The position numbers were made by a program, and so were the translations under genes. Shown piece by piece: positions 9,161 through 18,565 of a stretch of DNA of 64,000 bases (positions are counted from its first letter, which is position 1; each line of letters begins with the position of its first letter). This DNA comes from Sphingobium sp. BYY-5 (lineage in GTDB: Bacteria; Pseudomonadota; Alphaproteobacteria; Sphingomonadales; Sphingomonadaceae), in the NCBI RefSeq assembly GCF_022758885.1, contig NZ_JALEBH010000001.1, positions 2,759,501 through 2,823,500 on the forward strand, given 5' to 3'. Below the pieces are notes generated by a model. The model did no database searches. It was given only the letters and a program-made list of their open reading frames with translations, and was not told where the DNA came from.

Positions 9161-9430
9161 ATGATGATCAACCGACTGTTTCTGCAACATCCGCGGACGG
9201 TGGGGGAAAGCTATCCCCAGCATATGGGGGTGGCGATGCGCTTCGGTTTCCTGATGGTGCGATCGGGGCTGGCCTGCATGATCCACGGGATCGTTCCGGC
9301 ACTGTTCATGCGCACGGGCAGTAGCATGGTCAAGCGTCTCTATGGCGAGATGCGCCAGCGCCAACCCGATCTGGAACAGGGGACTCCGGCCTATCTCAGC
9401 CCGCAATGGCGGCCGGAATATGAGATTTGA
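9161..9430 (+). CDS. DUF6356 family small membrane-associated protein
   Basis: About 89 residues starting MMINRLFLQHPRTVGESYP, with GAGG six bases before the ATG at 9161. A central hydrophobic stretch (MRFGFLMVRSGLACMIHGIVPALF) suggests membrane association, and the C-terminus is hydrophilic. The pattern of an N-terminal HPxxVGE(S/T)Y and a central GLAC(L/M)IHG matches the alphaproteobacterial DUF6356 family as I remember it; its function is unknown. It is divergent from the aminotransferase gene and is the last recognisable gene of the left block. Confidence 0.7.
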   Translation: MMINRLFLQHPRTVGESYPQHMGVAMRFGFLMVRSGLACMIHGIVPALFMRTGSSMVKRLYGEMRQRQPDLEQGTPAYLSPQWRPEYEI

Positions 9431-9923
9431 GGGAGGAATGAGACGAGAAAGCGCTCGGCTGGCTATGGCTGAAGAGAGGCGCAGAGACTGGAGATCGGTA
9501 TGGTTTACGCGGGAGCCGAAGGCATTTGAGTTGTGGCCACCGCTGGAGGCGCATGTGTCGTTGATAGCGACCAGCTTTTCATGACATTCTTGTCGGAAGC
9601 TCTACAGTTCGATGTTGAAGTAGCACGCTCTGGAACGAACGGCCTCTTTCGAGCACGCGCGGTAGAGTGTGGATGTTCATAATAGAGCGCACGGGCCTCG
9701 GCAGCGAGCGACGCTAGTTGGCAGTTGAGGCACAAGTTTTCATTTTTCCAGGTGCGGACCGTCAGCTTCGCGACTGTTGGGCCCAGCAATGCCGTAGCAG
9801 CCTTCCGACGTCGACGACGTGCCGATACATCGGGCCCTCATTTTCATGTCGCTTATGAGTTGACCGATGGAACGACCGCAAGAAGTCCAATGATATGCAT
9901 AGAGCGCCTCACCCGCGGGCAGC
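9431..9923. other. 493-base gap with no recognisable gene
   Basis: Short open frames exist on both strands but none has a convincing start, codon pattern or family resemblance. Base composition is lower in GC than the flanks. TTTTCAT occurs three times (about 9576, 9738 and 9840). The gap separates conserved chromosomal genes from accessory ones, so it is a possible island border, but no repeat or tRNA gene marks one. Confidence 0.5.
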
Positions 9924-11879
9924 TTAGGCTGTCATGGGCTTTACCCGCCAATAGGTCGCATAGCGTTCATGTGCGATGCGGTAATAAGGGATTAGCCGCA
10001 CCGGTGCGCCGTCTGCGCCCGCGATGGTGAACTCCAGTGGTCCCGTCCCCGGTTTTATCTGCTGTGCCAGAAGTTTCGGATCGCCCGTGATGGTCGGTAC
10101 TGCCACCTCGCCCTTATTATATTCTCCATATTTGCGTTCATTGATGATGATGTCCGCGCCGGGGGCCAGCCCCAGCCGCCCCAAAGCGCCCGCCAGCACG
10201 ATCGGCCCGTAGGTGAAGGCGACGATGTCGGGCGCGGCCGGCGCGCTTTCCACTGCCGGTTCCATGTTCAGGTGCAATTCGACATGGTCGCCATCCTTCC
10301 ACATCCGCGAGACCTGGACATAGCTGCCGGGCGTCACGGAGCGTGCGACCTCATGATCGTTCACCAGCACCACCGCCGTCCGGCTCCAGCGCGGGTGCCG
10401 CAGTTGCAGCGCGATCTCCGTCGGCGCGCGCAGCCTCCATCGCAGGCTGGTCGTCGGCATATCGGGGAAGGTCGTGCGCTGGATCAGTTCCGCCCCTTTC
10501 TCCTTCCAGGCAACGGACGACGGCACGAACAGGTTCACATAGATCGACTTGGCATCGTGAAAATAGATGGAATCCCGATATTTGACGTGGTTCTCCATAC
10601 CGGTACCCGTGCAGCACCAGAAACTGTCCTCTGGGGTGTGATACAGCTTCATGTAGCCCGGCTGCGCGCCTTGAAAATAGGTGGCCATCCCACTGTCCGG
10701 GTCCTGCGAAGCGAGAATGCCGTTATAGAGCGTGCGCTCATAATAGTCGGCATAGTCGGCCTGCGGGTCCTGCATGAACAGCAACCGCGCCAGCTTCAGC
10801 ATATTGTGCTGGCAGCAGGTTTCCGACCCCTTGGCAGAAAAGACATGTTTGTCGAAATCGGCCATGGCGAAAAAATGCTCATTGTCACCATGCCCGCCTG
10901 TCGCAAAGGAACGGGTGTGCGCCACCGTGCGGAAGAAGAAGGCCGCCGCCTGGGCATAACGATCATCGCCCGTCACCTCATAGACGCGCTGGAAACCCAC
11001 GATCTTGGGCACGTTCGTATTGGCGTGCATCCCGTCCAGCAGGTCGCGGTCCTTGACCAGCGGTTCCATCACCGCCTTGTGGGAAAAGCGCTGCGACAGG
11101 GTGCGATACTCTTCCTTGCCGGTCATGACGTAGATGTCGGCGTAGATTTCATTCATGCCACCATGTTCCGTGGCTAGCATCGTTTCGAACTGCGCGTCGC
11201 TAAGCGGCCTGGTCGCGACCACTCCCCAGTCCGCCAGCCGGATCAGCACCTCGCGCGATGCCGTGCTGTCCGCCAGCAGCGCGCCATCGCGCAGGCCAGC
11301 ATAGACCTTGTGCAACGTATACCAGGGAACGCCGGTAATTTTGTCCCCGCGAATATGTGCCGCCATCAACGCCGGCCCGTCCGGGAAGGCGCAGACGAGG
11401 CCCGATCCCGCCGCCTGCTGGCATACCGCCAGTTCGCTCGCGATATAGTCGATCCGCTGCCTGAAGCGATTATCCCTGGTGGAACGATAGGCGAGCGCGC
11501 AGGCGGACAGATAATGGCCCAGCGTGTGACCATGGCAGTTGATCTCGGCCCAGGACGGCTCGGACTCCCAACCGCCATAGACTGCCGCCTTCGGTTTCAA
11601 ACCCGCATTGACACGGAAGTTGTGCAGCATCCGATCTGGCTGGAGCCGAAGCAGATAGGCTTCCGTCATGCGCTGGGCGTGCAGGAATGGCCCGTCCGCC
11701 AGGGTCACATCCGCCATATCGAAGGGCTTAAGGCGCGCCGGCTTTACATCTGCCGTCGGTTCGGCCGCCGCAGCGGATGCCGGCAGCATCGCGCTCAGAC
11801 TTGCCGTCATTGCAACGACGCCTGCATTGGCAAGCAGATCCCGACGTGATGGCACGGTGCAACGGCAAGAATCGGACAC
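9924..11879 (-). CDS. GH127-type beta-L-arabinofuranosidase (DUF1680), exported
   Basis: 651 residues from a GTG at 11879 that follows AGGAGAG; the longer upstream frame lacks family features. The N-terminus carries SRRDLL and a hydrophobic segment ending ASAAAAE, a likely Tat-type signal. The catalytic alpha/alpha barrel has the zinc-binding set known from GH127 enzymes: Glu353 and Cys355 in ETCCQHN, and Cys422-Cys423 in FWCCTGTG, one of which is the nucleophile. GH127 enzymes release beta-L-arabinofuranose from plant glycans and glycoproteins. It lies downstream of the LacI gene on the same strand. Family confident; exact sugar inferred. Confidence 0.87.
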   Translation of the reverse strand: MSDSCRCTVPSRRDLLANAGVVAMTASLSAMLPASAAAAEPTADVKPARLKPFDMADVTLADGPFLHAQRMTEAYLLRLQPDRMLHNFRVNAGLKPKAAVYGGWESEPSWAEINCHGHTLGHYLSACALAYRSTRDNRFRQRIDYIASELAVCQQAAGSGLVCAFPDGPALMAAHIRGDKITGVPWYTLHKVYAGLRDGALLADSTASREVLIRLADWGVVATRPLSDAQFETMLATEHGGMNEIYADIYVMTGKEEYRTLSQRFSHKAVMEPLVKDRDLLDGMHANTNVPKIVGFQRVYEVTGDDRYAQAAAFFFRTVAHTRSFATGGHGDNEHFFAMADFDKHVFSAKGSETCCQHNMLKLARLLFMQDPQADYADYYERTLYNGILASQDPDSGMATYFQGAQPGYMKLYHTPEDSFWCCTGTGMENHVKYRDSIYFHDAKSIYVNLFVPSSVAWKEKGAELIQRTTFPDMPTTSLRWRLRAPTEIALQLRHPRWSRTAVVLVNDHEVARSVTPGSYVQVSRMWKDGDHVELHLNMEPAVESAPAAPDIVAFTYGPIVLAGALGRLGLAPGADIIINERKYGEYNKGEVAVPTITGDPKLLAQQIKPGTGPLEFTIAGADGAPVRLIPYYRIAHERYATYWRVKPMTA

Positions 11880-12127
11880 GAGTTTCTCTCCTATGGCCAG
11901 CGTAGAGCCGCAGCCTCGCAAGCAATTGGAGATTATACTCAGACAAAATGCGGCCTTATTCAAGGCTCCATGCATGGCGCGTTGGTGGCGCCTGTAGAGT
12001 GGCCGATCGTTGACGAATATGCTCGCTCGTGCGTCGGCGAAGGGCCGGGACGTGCCCCAAAGAGGCGATTGCAACTGAGAGAGGCGCAGCCGAGCCGCAA
12101 CGGCCCATCTTCAATTCAAACCGTGGA

Positions 12128-13150
12128 TCAAGCTGAAAGATGACTTGTCCCTAGCCGAAGCGTCATCGACCAAAGTTTCTGGGTCGGCTCCAGAGCATTT
12201 TCGCCTCCGCCGGCCAGTGTCGCCAGCACTCCCTGCGCCAAGGCGAGGCCGAGTTCGTTCAAATCCAAAGTGAAGCAGGTTAGATCGGGCGATAATGCCC
12301 GACATGCCGGATTGTCGCGTAGTCCTATGACCGCAACGTCGCACCCCGGCTGCAATTCTAGATCACGTAGTGCTCTATAAGCGCCTACTGGCGCGGTTTC
12401 GCCCATGAGCAGAAGGGCCGATGGCCTGTCCTTCAGGGTCATCAGTTCGCGGACGGTTGCTTCCCCATCGGACTCGTCCGTCGCTCCATTATGGATCAGT
12501 GCGGGGTTCGGCTCGATGCCCGCGGCTTTCAGCGCTGCGCGGTAGCATTCCACCACGATATGGCTGTTATTGATCGTGGCGGGTGGTGCCACCAATCCGA
12601 TGCGGCGATGCCCTGCCGAAATGAGGAGCGCCATCGCTTCTTCAACCACACGCTCGAAGTCGAGATCGATCCACGCATAGTCCCGCGCGGTCGAGGTGCG
12701 CCCGAGCGCGACGAACGGGATGTTCCGGTCGAGCAGGAAGGCGATCCGCTGATCGTCATACTGGGTGGCGGACAGCAGCCACCCGTCGACCGTCCCGCGC
12801 GAAACATGCCGACGAAGAAAGGTCAGCCCATCCTCGCCCTTGCGCGCGAGCAACACGATCAGATCGAGATCATGCGCGCTCAAACCGCTTTGCACGCCTT
12901 CCAGGAGAGCCATGAAGAACGGGTCGCCGTGAATCGCGCTGTCATGCTCGAGCGTCAACATGAAGCCGATCGTGCCTGTACGTCCGCTGCGGAGCGTACG
13001 CCCCGACTGATTCGGCGTGTAGCCAAGCGTTGCAGCGGCCTCGATAACCCGTTGGCGGGTTGCCGGGCTGACGTCCTTGCGATCGTTCAGCGCGCGCGAC
13101 ACCGTGCCGATCGATAAGCCGAGATGGCTGGCAAGAGTGCGGATATCCAT
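12128..13150 (-). CDS. LacI-family transcriptional regulator
   Basis: 340 residues: an N-terminal HTH (IRTLASHLGLSIGTVSRALNDRKDVSPATRQRV, about 2-36), a hinge helix (GYTPNQSGRTLRSGR) and a periplasmic-binding-protein-like ligand domain to the C-terminus. A perfect LacI-type palindrome lies 70 bases upstream of its start. It probably controls the surrounding sugar genes (GH127 downstream; ThuA, GMC and subunit-3 genes beyond the insertion sequences) and itself, lifting repression on binding a sugar. The ligand is unknown. Confidence 0.9.
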   Translation of the reverse strand: MDIRTLASHLGLSIGTVSRALNDRKDVSPATRQRVIEAAATLGYTPNQSGRTLRSGRTGTIGFMLTLEHDSAIHGDPFFMALLEGVQSGLSAHDLDLIVLLARKGEDGLTFLRRHVSRGTVDGWLLSATQYDDQRIAFLLDRNIPFVALGRTSTARDYAWIDLDFERVVEEAMALLISAGHRRIGLVAPPATINNSHIVVECYRAALKAAGIEPNPALIHNGATDESDGEATVRELMTLKDRPSALLLMGETAPVGAYRALRDLELQPGCDVAVIGLRDNPACRALSPDLTCFTLDLNELGLALAQGVLATLAGGGENALEPTQKLWSMTLRLGTSHLSA

Positions 13151-13219
13151 GTCCCCTGATTGCGGGAGGCGGCGGTTATGGCAAGCCCCCTTGACAATCC
13201 AGCCCCATCACGCGACTAA

Positions 13220-13235
13220 CCGTAAACGTTTACGG
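13220..13235. promoter_or_regulatory. LacI-type operator, perfect 16-bp palindrome
   Basis: CCGTAAACGTTTACGG is a perfect inverted repeat with the AACGTT centre typical of LacI-family operators. It lies upstream of the lacI-like gene (start 13150) and 38 bases before the left end of the IS21 element. The gene it would have served on the plus strand is not present beyond the insertions. Confidence 0.75.
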
Positions 13236-13332
13236 GTCCATGAGGAACCGCCGGTGACGGCACGAGAGAGGATTGTTGATTTCCACTGAGAAGTGACCCG
13301 GGTTTTCCATCGAGAAGTGACCCGTCTGCGGA

Positions 13333-14139
13333 TTATGTTTCGGGTGTCATGGGCGGGTCAACCCGTGGTTTTCTCCTTTCGGTTCTGATCTGCTTGGCAG
13401 AGCTGTTTTTGAAGCGGAAGCTATCGTTGCCGGTCTCCAGGATGTGGCAATGATGGGTAAGCCGATCGAGAAGCGCCGTGGTCATTTTGGCGTCGCCGAA
13501 CACGGTGGCCCATTCGCTGAAGCTGAGGTTTGTGGTGATGATGACGCTGGTGCGCTCGTAGAGTTTGCTCAGCAGATGGAAGAGCAGCGCGCCCCCTGAA
13601 GCACTGAACGGCAGATATCCAAGCTCATCCAGGATAACGAGATCAGAGTGCAGGAGGCGATTGGCGATCTGACCGGCCTTGCCCTGTGCTTTTTCCTGCT
13701 CGAGCGCATTGACCAGTTCGACCGTCGAGAAGAAGCGGACGCGCTTTCGATGATGTTCGATGGCCTGGATGCCCAGCGCCGTTGCCACATGGCTCTTGCC
13801 GGTGCCAGGACCGCCGACCAGCACGATATTGTCGGCGATGTCGATGAAGTCGCAGCGATGCAACTGACGCACCAGAGCTTCATTGACCTCGCTACTGGTA
13901 AAGTCGAAGCCGGCCAGATCGCGATAGACAGGGAAGCGCGCGATCTTAAGCTGATAGGCCACAGATCGAACCTCCCGTTCTGCTGTCTCGGCTTTGAGCA
14001 ACTGGGAGAGGATCGGAATGGCGGCTTCGAAGGCTGGAGATCCCTGTTCCATGAGATCGGTGACGGCCTGCGCCATGCCATGCATCTTGAGGCTGCGGAG
14101 CATGACGACGATGGCGCCGCTGGCAGGGTCATGACGCAT
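13333..14139 (-). CDS. istB: IS21-family helper ATPase IstB
   Basis: 268 residues from ATG 14139, chosen because the upstream extension is actually the end of istA in another frame. AAA+ ATPase with Walker [10 protein letters not shown] and Walker [13 protein letters not shown], then TTNLSFSEW. IstB assembles on target DNA as an ATP-dependent oligomer, and presents it to the transposase. It overlaps istA by 11 bases, consistent with translational coupling. Confidence 0.95.
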   Translation of the reverse strand: MRHDPASGAIVVMLRSLKMHGMAQAVTDLMEQGSPAFEAAIPILSQLLKAETAEREVRSVAYQLKIARFPVYRDLAGFDFTSSEVNEALVRQLHRCDFIDIADNIVLVGGPGTGKSHVATALGIQAIEHHRKRVRFFSTVELVNALEQEKAQGKAGQIANRLLHSDLVILDELGYLPFSASGGALLFHLLSKLYERTSVIITTNLSFSEWATVFGDAKMTTALLDRLTHHCHILETGNDSFRFKNSSAKQIRTERRKPRVDPPMTPET

Positions 14140-15661
14140 GACGCTTCTCCTTGCGCAGATCATCATAGCGTTCGACATTGGCCATCGGCTCGCTGACCAG
14201 CTTGAGCGCCTGGGGCGCCGTCACCGGCGGCGTGGAGATCGGTTTTCCGTCGACCAGCCTGTAGAGCAGATTGAGGATATGGGTCTTGGTCGGAACGCCA
14301 GCCTCCAGCGCCATGGTGACCGCCGTCAACACCAGTTGCTCATTATGATGAAGAACCAGCGCCAGTATTTCGACCATTTCCCTGTCGCCGCCAGGATTGC
14401 GCAACAGATGTCGCTGCAGACGCTGGAACGCATCGGGTAGCTCAAGGAAGGGCGCACCGTTGCGCAGGGCGCCGGGCTTGCGCTGCACGACCGCCAGATA
14501 ATGGCGCCAGTCATAAACCGTATGACCTGGACCGTCGTGAGAGCGGTTGATGATGCGCTGATGCGTGCAGATTGGCTGTCCCTCGGCGACGACCTGGAAG
14601 CGATCAGGATAGACGCGCAGGCTGACAGTGCGATTGGCGAAAGAGGCCGGTACGCTGTAGCGATTGCGCTCAAAGTGGATGAGGCAGGTCGGCGATACCC
14701 GTTTGCGATATTCCACAAAACCATCGAAGGGCCTGCCCGCAACCATCAGACACTCAGATTCATCGGCCCAGGCATTGGCAACCGATCCGGGTTCGATCCC
14801 GTGAGGGATGTCCTCCCATAACGCCTTGCAGCGCTCCTCCAGCCACAGGTTCAGCGCATCAAGGCTCTCGGCCTGCGGCGTTGGTTGCCACAGACGGTGC
14901 CGCGCATCCTGGACATTCTTCTCGACCTGCCCCTTTTCCCATCCCGCAGCCGGGTTACAGAACTCAGCTTCGAACAGATAGTGGCTGACCATCGTCAGGA
15001 AGCGTGCGTTGACGGTGCGTTTCTTGCCACGCCCGACCTTGTCGACGGCAGTGCGCATATTGTCATAGATACCCCGGCGCGGCACGCCGCCCAGCACGCG
15101 GAAGGCGTGATTATGGGCGTCGAACAGCATCTCATGGGTTTGCAGAAGGTAGGCACGCACGATGAATGCCCGGCTGTAACTGAGCTTGAAATGCGCGACC
15201 TGCAGCTTGGTCCGAACCCCGGCGATGATTGCCCAGTCCTCGCTCCAATCAAACTGAAAAGCTTCCCCCGGCGCGAACGATAGGGGCACGAATGTCCCAC
15301 GCCCGCCAATCTGTTGCTGGCGCCGATAATCTTCGCGCCAGTCCCGAGCAAAAGCGGCAACCCGGTTGTAGGATCCTTCATAGCCCAGGCTCACCAGATC
15401 GGCGTGAAACTGCTTGATCGTGCGCTTCTGCTTGCGCGATCGGCCCATCTCGCGCCGCAGCCAGGCCGCCAGATGCTCAGCAAATGGGTCCAGTTTGCTT
15501 GGTCGATCGGGCACCTTGAACCGCGGATCGATCGTCTCGGACCGCAAATATTTGCGGATCGTGTTGCGTGATAGTCCGGTGCGCCGCGCTATCTCCCGGA
15601 TCGGTAGATGATCGCGAAAATGCCAGCGCCGGATAACGCTTAATAACGCCATGTCCAACAC
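14129..15661 (-). CDS. istA: IS21-family transposase IstA
   Basis: 510 residues. N-terminal HTH ([21 protein letters not shown]), then an RNase H-fold DDE integrase core with [14 protein letters not shown] and the glutamate in [10 protein letters not shown], and a C-terminal Mu-type beta barrel region ([16 protein letters not shown]). It cuts and joins the IS21 ends with IstB's help. The start may be the internal methionine at 15652. It looks intact. Confidence 0.95.
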   Translation of the reverse strand: MLDMALLSVIRRWHFRDHLPIREIARRTGLSRNTIRKYLRSETIDPRFKVPDRPSKLDPFAEHLAAWLRREMGRSRKQKRTIKQFHADLVSLGYEGSYNRVAAFARDWREDYRRQQQIGGRGTFVPLSFAPGEAFQFDWSEDWAIIAGVRTKLQVAHFKLSYSRAFIVRAYLLQTHEMLFDAHNHAFRVLGGVPRRGIYDNMRTAVDKVGRGKKRTVNARFLTMVSHYLFEAEFCNPAAGWEKGQVEKNVQDARHRLWQPTPQAESLDALNLWLEERCKALWEDIPHGIEPGSVANAWADESECLMVAGRPFDGFVEYRKRVSPTCLIHFERNRYSVPASFANRTVSLRVYPDRFQVVAEGQPICTHQRIINRSHDGPGHTVYDWRHYLAVVQRKPGALRNGAPFLELPDAFQRLQRHLLRNPGGDREMVEILALVLHHNEQLVLTAVTMALEAGVPTKTHILNLLYRLVDGKPISTPPVTAPQALKLVSEPMANVERYDDLRKEKRHAS

Positions 15662-15843
15662 TCCATATACCCTCGCTTGTCAAAGCCAGGGACGAGTTCA
15701 ACATGGGTCAATTCTCAGTGGAAATTTACGCCCTACCCGGGTCACTTCTCAGTGGAAATCAACAGTCGAATGCGATAAAGTTTAAACTACCCGTTCTCAT
15801 GCAGTGAAGCGTCCCGGGTTTTCTGGAGGCTGTGCAGTTTGAC

Positions 15844-16752
15844 TCAGGCAGCCATATCGAGGGTCTCAATGGCCGCATAGTAGTTAGCTTCGGCCTCGGC
15901 GGGTGGGATGTAGCCGAGCGGGCCGAAAAGGCGATGGTTGTTGTACCAGTCGACCCAGCTCAGCGTCGCCATTTCCACCGCCGATGCGCTTGGCCAGGAC
16001 CGCTGGCGCCAGATGACCTCGGCCTTGTAAAGGCCATTGATCGTCTCGGCCAAAGCATTGTCGTAACTGTCGCCGACGCTGCCGACCGAGGGCACGAGGT
16101 TGGCCTCCGCCAGGCGCTGGGTGTAGTTCATGGCGAGGTATTGCACGCCCCTGTCGCTGTGGTGGATCAAGCCGTCATCCGGGCCGGGTCTGCGCGCATG
16201 GATCGCCTGCTCAAGGGCATCCAGAACGAACCCGGCCGTGGCTGAAGTACTGACCTTCCAGCCCACGATGCGCCGCGCATAGGCATCGATCACGAAGGCC
16301 ACGTAAACGAACCCTGCCCAGGTGTGGACATAGGTGAAATCGACTACCCACAGGGCGTTCGGCCGGTCCACACGAAACTCCCGGTTCACCTTGTCGAGCG
16401 GGCATGGCGCCTTGGGATTGCTGACGGTCGTGGTCGTCTTCTTCCCTCGACGAATACCGGCCAGCCGCATGCTACGCATCAGTCGCTCGACCGTGCACTT
16501 GGCGACATCAAGGCCCTCGCGCCGCAACTGATGCCAGACCTTGCGCGAGCCGTAGAGTCCGAAGCTGGCCTCGTGAACGCGCCGGATCTGCTCGCACATG
16601 TCGTCATCCCGGCGCGCACGGGCGGAACGCTTCGCCGGATCGGCAAGACGGGCCGCGTGTTCGTGATAGGAGGACGGGGCGATCGCCAGTTCGCGGCAGA
16701 TCGGCTCGATACCCAGGTCCTCGCGATGGACGTCGATGAACGACATCATCAT
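15844..16752 (-). CDS. IS3-family transposase OrfB
   Basis: 302 residues with an HTH_21-like N-terminal part ([19 protein letters not shown]) and an rve-type integrase core. The DDE residues are visible: Asp in WVVDFTYV, Asp in [10 protein letters not shown] and Glu in [12 protein letters not shown]. Its ATG overlaps the TGA of orfA (ATGA), so it may be made by coupling, by ribosomal frameshifting in the overlap, or both. Apparently intact. Confidence 0.93.
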   Translation of the reverse strand: MMMSFIDVHREDLGIEPICRELAIAPSSYHEHAARLADPAKRSARARRDDDMCEQIRRVHEASFGLYGSRKVWHQLRREGLDVAKCTVERLMRSMRLAGIRRGKKTTTTVSNPKAPCPLDKVNREFRVDRPNALWVVDFTYVHTWAGFVYVAFVIDAYARRIVGWKVSTSATAGFVLDALEQAIHARRPGPDDGLIHHSDRGVQYLAMNYTQRLAEANLVPSVGSVGDSYDNALAETINGLYKAEVIWRQRSWPSASAVEMATLSWVDWYNNHRLFGPLGYIPPAEAEANYYAAIETLDMAA

Positions 16753-17072
16753 CTCTCGCGGCGGTCGAGCTCCGCCATCGCAAAATATGCCGACGCCTTG
16801 CGAAGGATCTCGTTGGCTCGACGGAGCTCCTTGACCTCGCGCTCCAGCAGCTTGAGCCGGGCCTTATCATCAACACCCTGCGCCGCTGGTGCCGCCCGTC
16901 GGCCTGCCTCCGTGCGGCACCAGCGGCGCAGCGTCTCGGCCGTGCAGCCGATCTTCGAGGCAATCGAACTCATCGCCTCCCATTCCGAGCCGTAATCCGC
17001 ACGGTGCTCGCCAACCATTCGCACCGCTCGATCACGGACCTCAGGCGAAAATCTGTTTCCCATCTTGCTCAT
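16749..17072 (-). CDS. IS3-family transposase OrfA (HTH protein)
   Basis: 107 residues: an HTH region ([18 protein letters not shown] and [16 protein letters not shown]) followed by a leucine-zipper-like coiled coil ([26 protein letters not shown]). This is the DNA-binding half of the IS3 transposase and gives the functional OrfAB protein when fused to OrfB by a -1 frameshift. The stretch around TATTTTGCG before the stop could be slippery, but I cannot establish the site. Confidence 0.9.
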   Translation of the reverse strand: MSKMGNRFSPEVRDRAVRMVGEHRADYGSEWEAMSSIASKIGCTAETLRRWCRTEAGRRAAPAAQGVDDKARLKLLEREVKELRRANEILRKASAYFAMAELDRRER

Positions 17073-17212
17073 ACCGGATGCTCCTTCTCACAGTTCGGAG
17101 CCTCCGGAAAACCCGGGACGCTTCACAGCCCCGCCGAAAGTATAGTTGAGATATTTCAATTTATTGGCGAATTATAATATCTCGTATAGGTCATCTTCGG
17201 ACAAGCCTTTCG

Positions 17213-17539
17213 CTACTGTGGAGAGTTAAGGTCGAATTCGACCTTGGCATCGCAATCTGCTATCAGTTGTCCATCCTTGCAGATCAGCTCCGCAACGTGG
17301 ATGATGGTCCGCTGCCCCAATAGGAATCCGTAACCGCTTCCGGCTCGCAGCTTTGGTGTACGAAGTAGTGATACTGTCAGTTTGATGCGAATTCGTCTCC
17401 GCGGATGTTCTTCGGGCGAGAAGGGCAGGCGATATGCCATGAGAGATTGCCACTCGATCTCGGTGGCTAAGCATCTTTCCTTGTAAGTTTTTCGGTCAAT
17501 CGGCTGGTGCTCGAGAGAGATGATTGTGAAAGCTCGCAT
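17213..17539 (-). CDS. Hypothetical protein, 108 residues
   Basis: From ATG 17539 to 17213, rich in basic residues (YRLPFSPEEHPRRRIRIKL) with a beta-rich C-terminal half (GYGFLLGQRTIIHVAELICKDGQ). GC content is lower than in the neighbours. It has no recognised domain. The last 50 residues vaguely recall an end strand of a hotdog-fold thioesterase, so it could be a truncated gene. It lies 82 bases upstream of the ThuA gene end, on the same strand, beside the IS3 element. Confidence 0.4.
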   Translation of the reverse strand: MRAFTIISLEHQPIDRKTYKERCLATEIEWQSLMAYRLPFSPEEHPRRRIRIKLTVSLLRTPKLRAGSGYGFLLGQRTIIHVAELICKDGQLIADCDAKVEFDLNSPQ

Positions 17540-17620
17540 GGACGGAAGTGAATTTTTGCGGGGCCTTCATCTGCCGATCGCGGATACCCAATTTTTCGAG
17601 AGCGGCGCCCCATGATTGCA

Positions 17621-18421
17621 TCAGGGGCCAAATCTCCCTGCCCAGTTGATCGCATTTGCAAGGATGCGGTGGTAATTCGGGTCGTCGTAGCTTTCAGGCG
17701 AATGCCCCAGCGCAGAGTAGAAGACGCGCCCTTTCGCCGCGGGATTGATCCAGATCACCGGATGATTGCCCATCATCAGCTTGGCGCCAGGGCGGTAGCT
17801 GGCTTCGTCGATCCGCGCGAGCGCCGTCATGCCACGCATTTCGGGGTTTGCATCGAACGAATACCACTCATCGACGGGTGTCCAGGGCAGGGTCACGCCA
17901 GCCATGATCGGATGCCGTGGCTGATCAATAATGACACGCGCGGATTGAAACTGATCTTTGTCGCCGGGATGCCCGATGAATTTGGTCCCGATGATCGTCT
18001 TGGTGTACCAAGGTGCCGTATGGCTATTGTCCCCCGCGGCATGCAGCGCGACCACGCCACCCCCGCGCGCAACGAAGCGAGCGAAAGCTGACTGCTGTTC
18101 CTGGGTCAGGAAATCGCCGCTTGCGCTGTTGAGGACGACGACTGAAAAATGACGTAGTTGCTCGTCGTTGAAGATCGCCGCGTTTTCGGTGGTGTAGCTG
18201 GCACGCCCCAAACTCTTGGCTATGTCGGCGAGCACCGCATTTGAATGCGGTATATGCTCAATATGCCTCCAACCATTGGTCTTGGAAACGATCAGGACTG
18301 CCCGATCGAGGTTTTTCGGGAGCGTGGGGGCGACCGTATCGTAGATGGCGGTCGGTAGATGAGGGTTGGGCGCAGCCTGGGCCGTGACCAATAGCGCGAT
18401 AATCGCCAGCACTCTATACAT
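17621..18421 (-). CDS. ThuA-like domain protein (sugar metabolism), exported
   Basis: 266 residues from ATG 18421. A signal peptide (MYRVLAIIALLVTAQAAP) precedes a ThuA domain: VLIVSKTNGWRHIEHI, SVVVLNSASGDFL, ARGGGVVALHAAGDNS, WTPVDEWYSFD, ARIDEASY, HPVIWINPAAKGRVFYSALGHS. ThuA proteins have a class I glutamine-amidotransferase-like fold without the usual catalytic cysteine. In Rhizobiales ThuA/ThuB take part in trehalose and 3-keto-sugar catabolism. It clusters with a GMC oxidoreductase and its subunit 3, which could make 3-keto sugars, so it likely acts in the same periplasmic pathway. Confidence 0.85.
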   Translation of the reverse strand: MYRVLAIIALLVTAQAAPNPHLPTAIYDTVAPTLPKNLDRAVLIVSKTNGWRHIEHIPHSNAVLADIAKSLGRASYTTENAAIFNDEQLRHFSVVVLNSASGDFLTQEQQSAFARFVARGGGVVALHAAGDNSHTAPWYTKTIIGTKFIGHPGDKDQFQSARVIIDQPRHPIMAGVTLPWTPVDEWYSFDANPEMRGMTALARIDEASYRPGAKLMMGNHPVIWINPAAKGRVFYSALGHSPESYDDPNYHRILANAINWAGRFGP

Positions 18422-18565
18422 GATGCATCCTCTCCCACGCTCGCTCATATTGAAGCCCGGCGCCGTACGTGTAAAAAAGCGTGATTGGCCGCTGATTTGT
18501 GTCGTCTGCGCCAGCGGCCGTGGATCTGATGGCAGCAGATGAAACGGACCGAGTGGCGCGCCCGA

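Larger units (their letters stand above)
13274..15764. mobile_element. IS21-family insertion sequence (istA-istB)
   Basis: Bounded by 30-bp perfect inverted repeats beginning TGTTGATTTCCACTGAG and ending GACCCGGGT. A second, subterminal copy of the inner part (TTTCCA..GAGAA.TGACCC) is present at each end, as expected for IstA-binding sites in IS21 elements. About 2.49 kb, with istA and istB on the minus strand overlapping by 11 bases. No matching target duplication is seen: the left flank reads GAGAGGAT and the right GTCGAATG. Confidence 0.9.
15805..17125. mobile_element. IS3-family insertion sequence
   Basis: Ends are 27-bp inverted repeats with one mismatch (left TGAAGCGTCCCGGGTTTTC). The 3-base sequence CAG flanks it on both sides (15802-15804 and 17126-17128), the target-duplication size expected for IS3 elements. 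About 1.32 kb carrying orfA and orfB on the minus strand. It lies 40 bases from the IS21 element. Confidence 0.92.

Noticed and set aside
9431..9923. TTTTCAT copies as Tn4371-type attachment sites
   Set aside because: The Tn4371 target I remember is TTTTTCAT; the three copies here are one base short, not paired with a copy by the trb end, and could arise by chance in an AT-richer gap.
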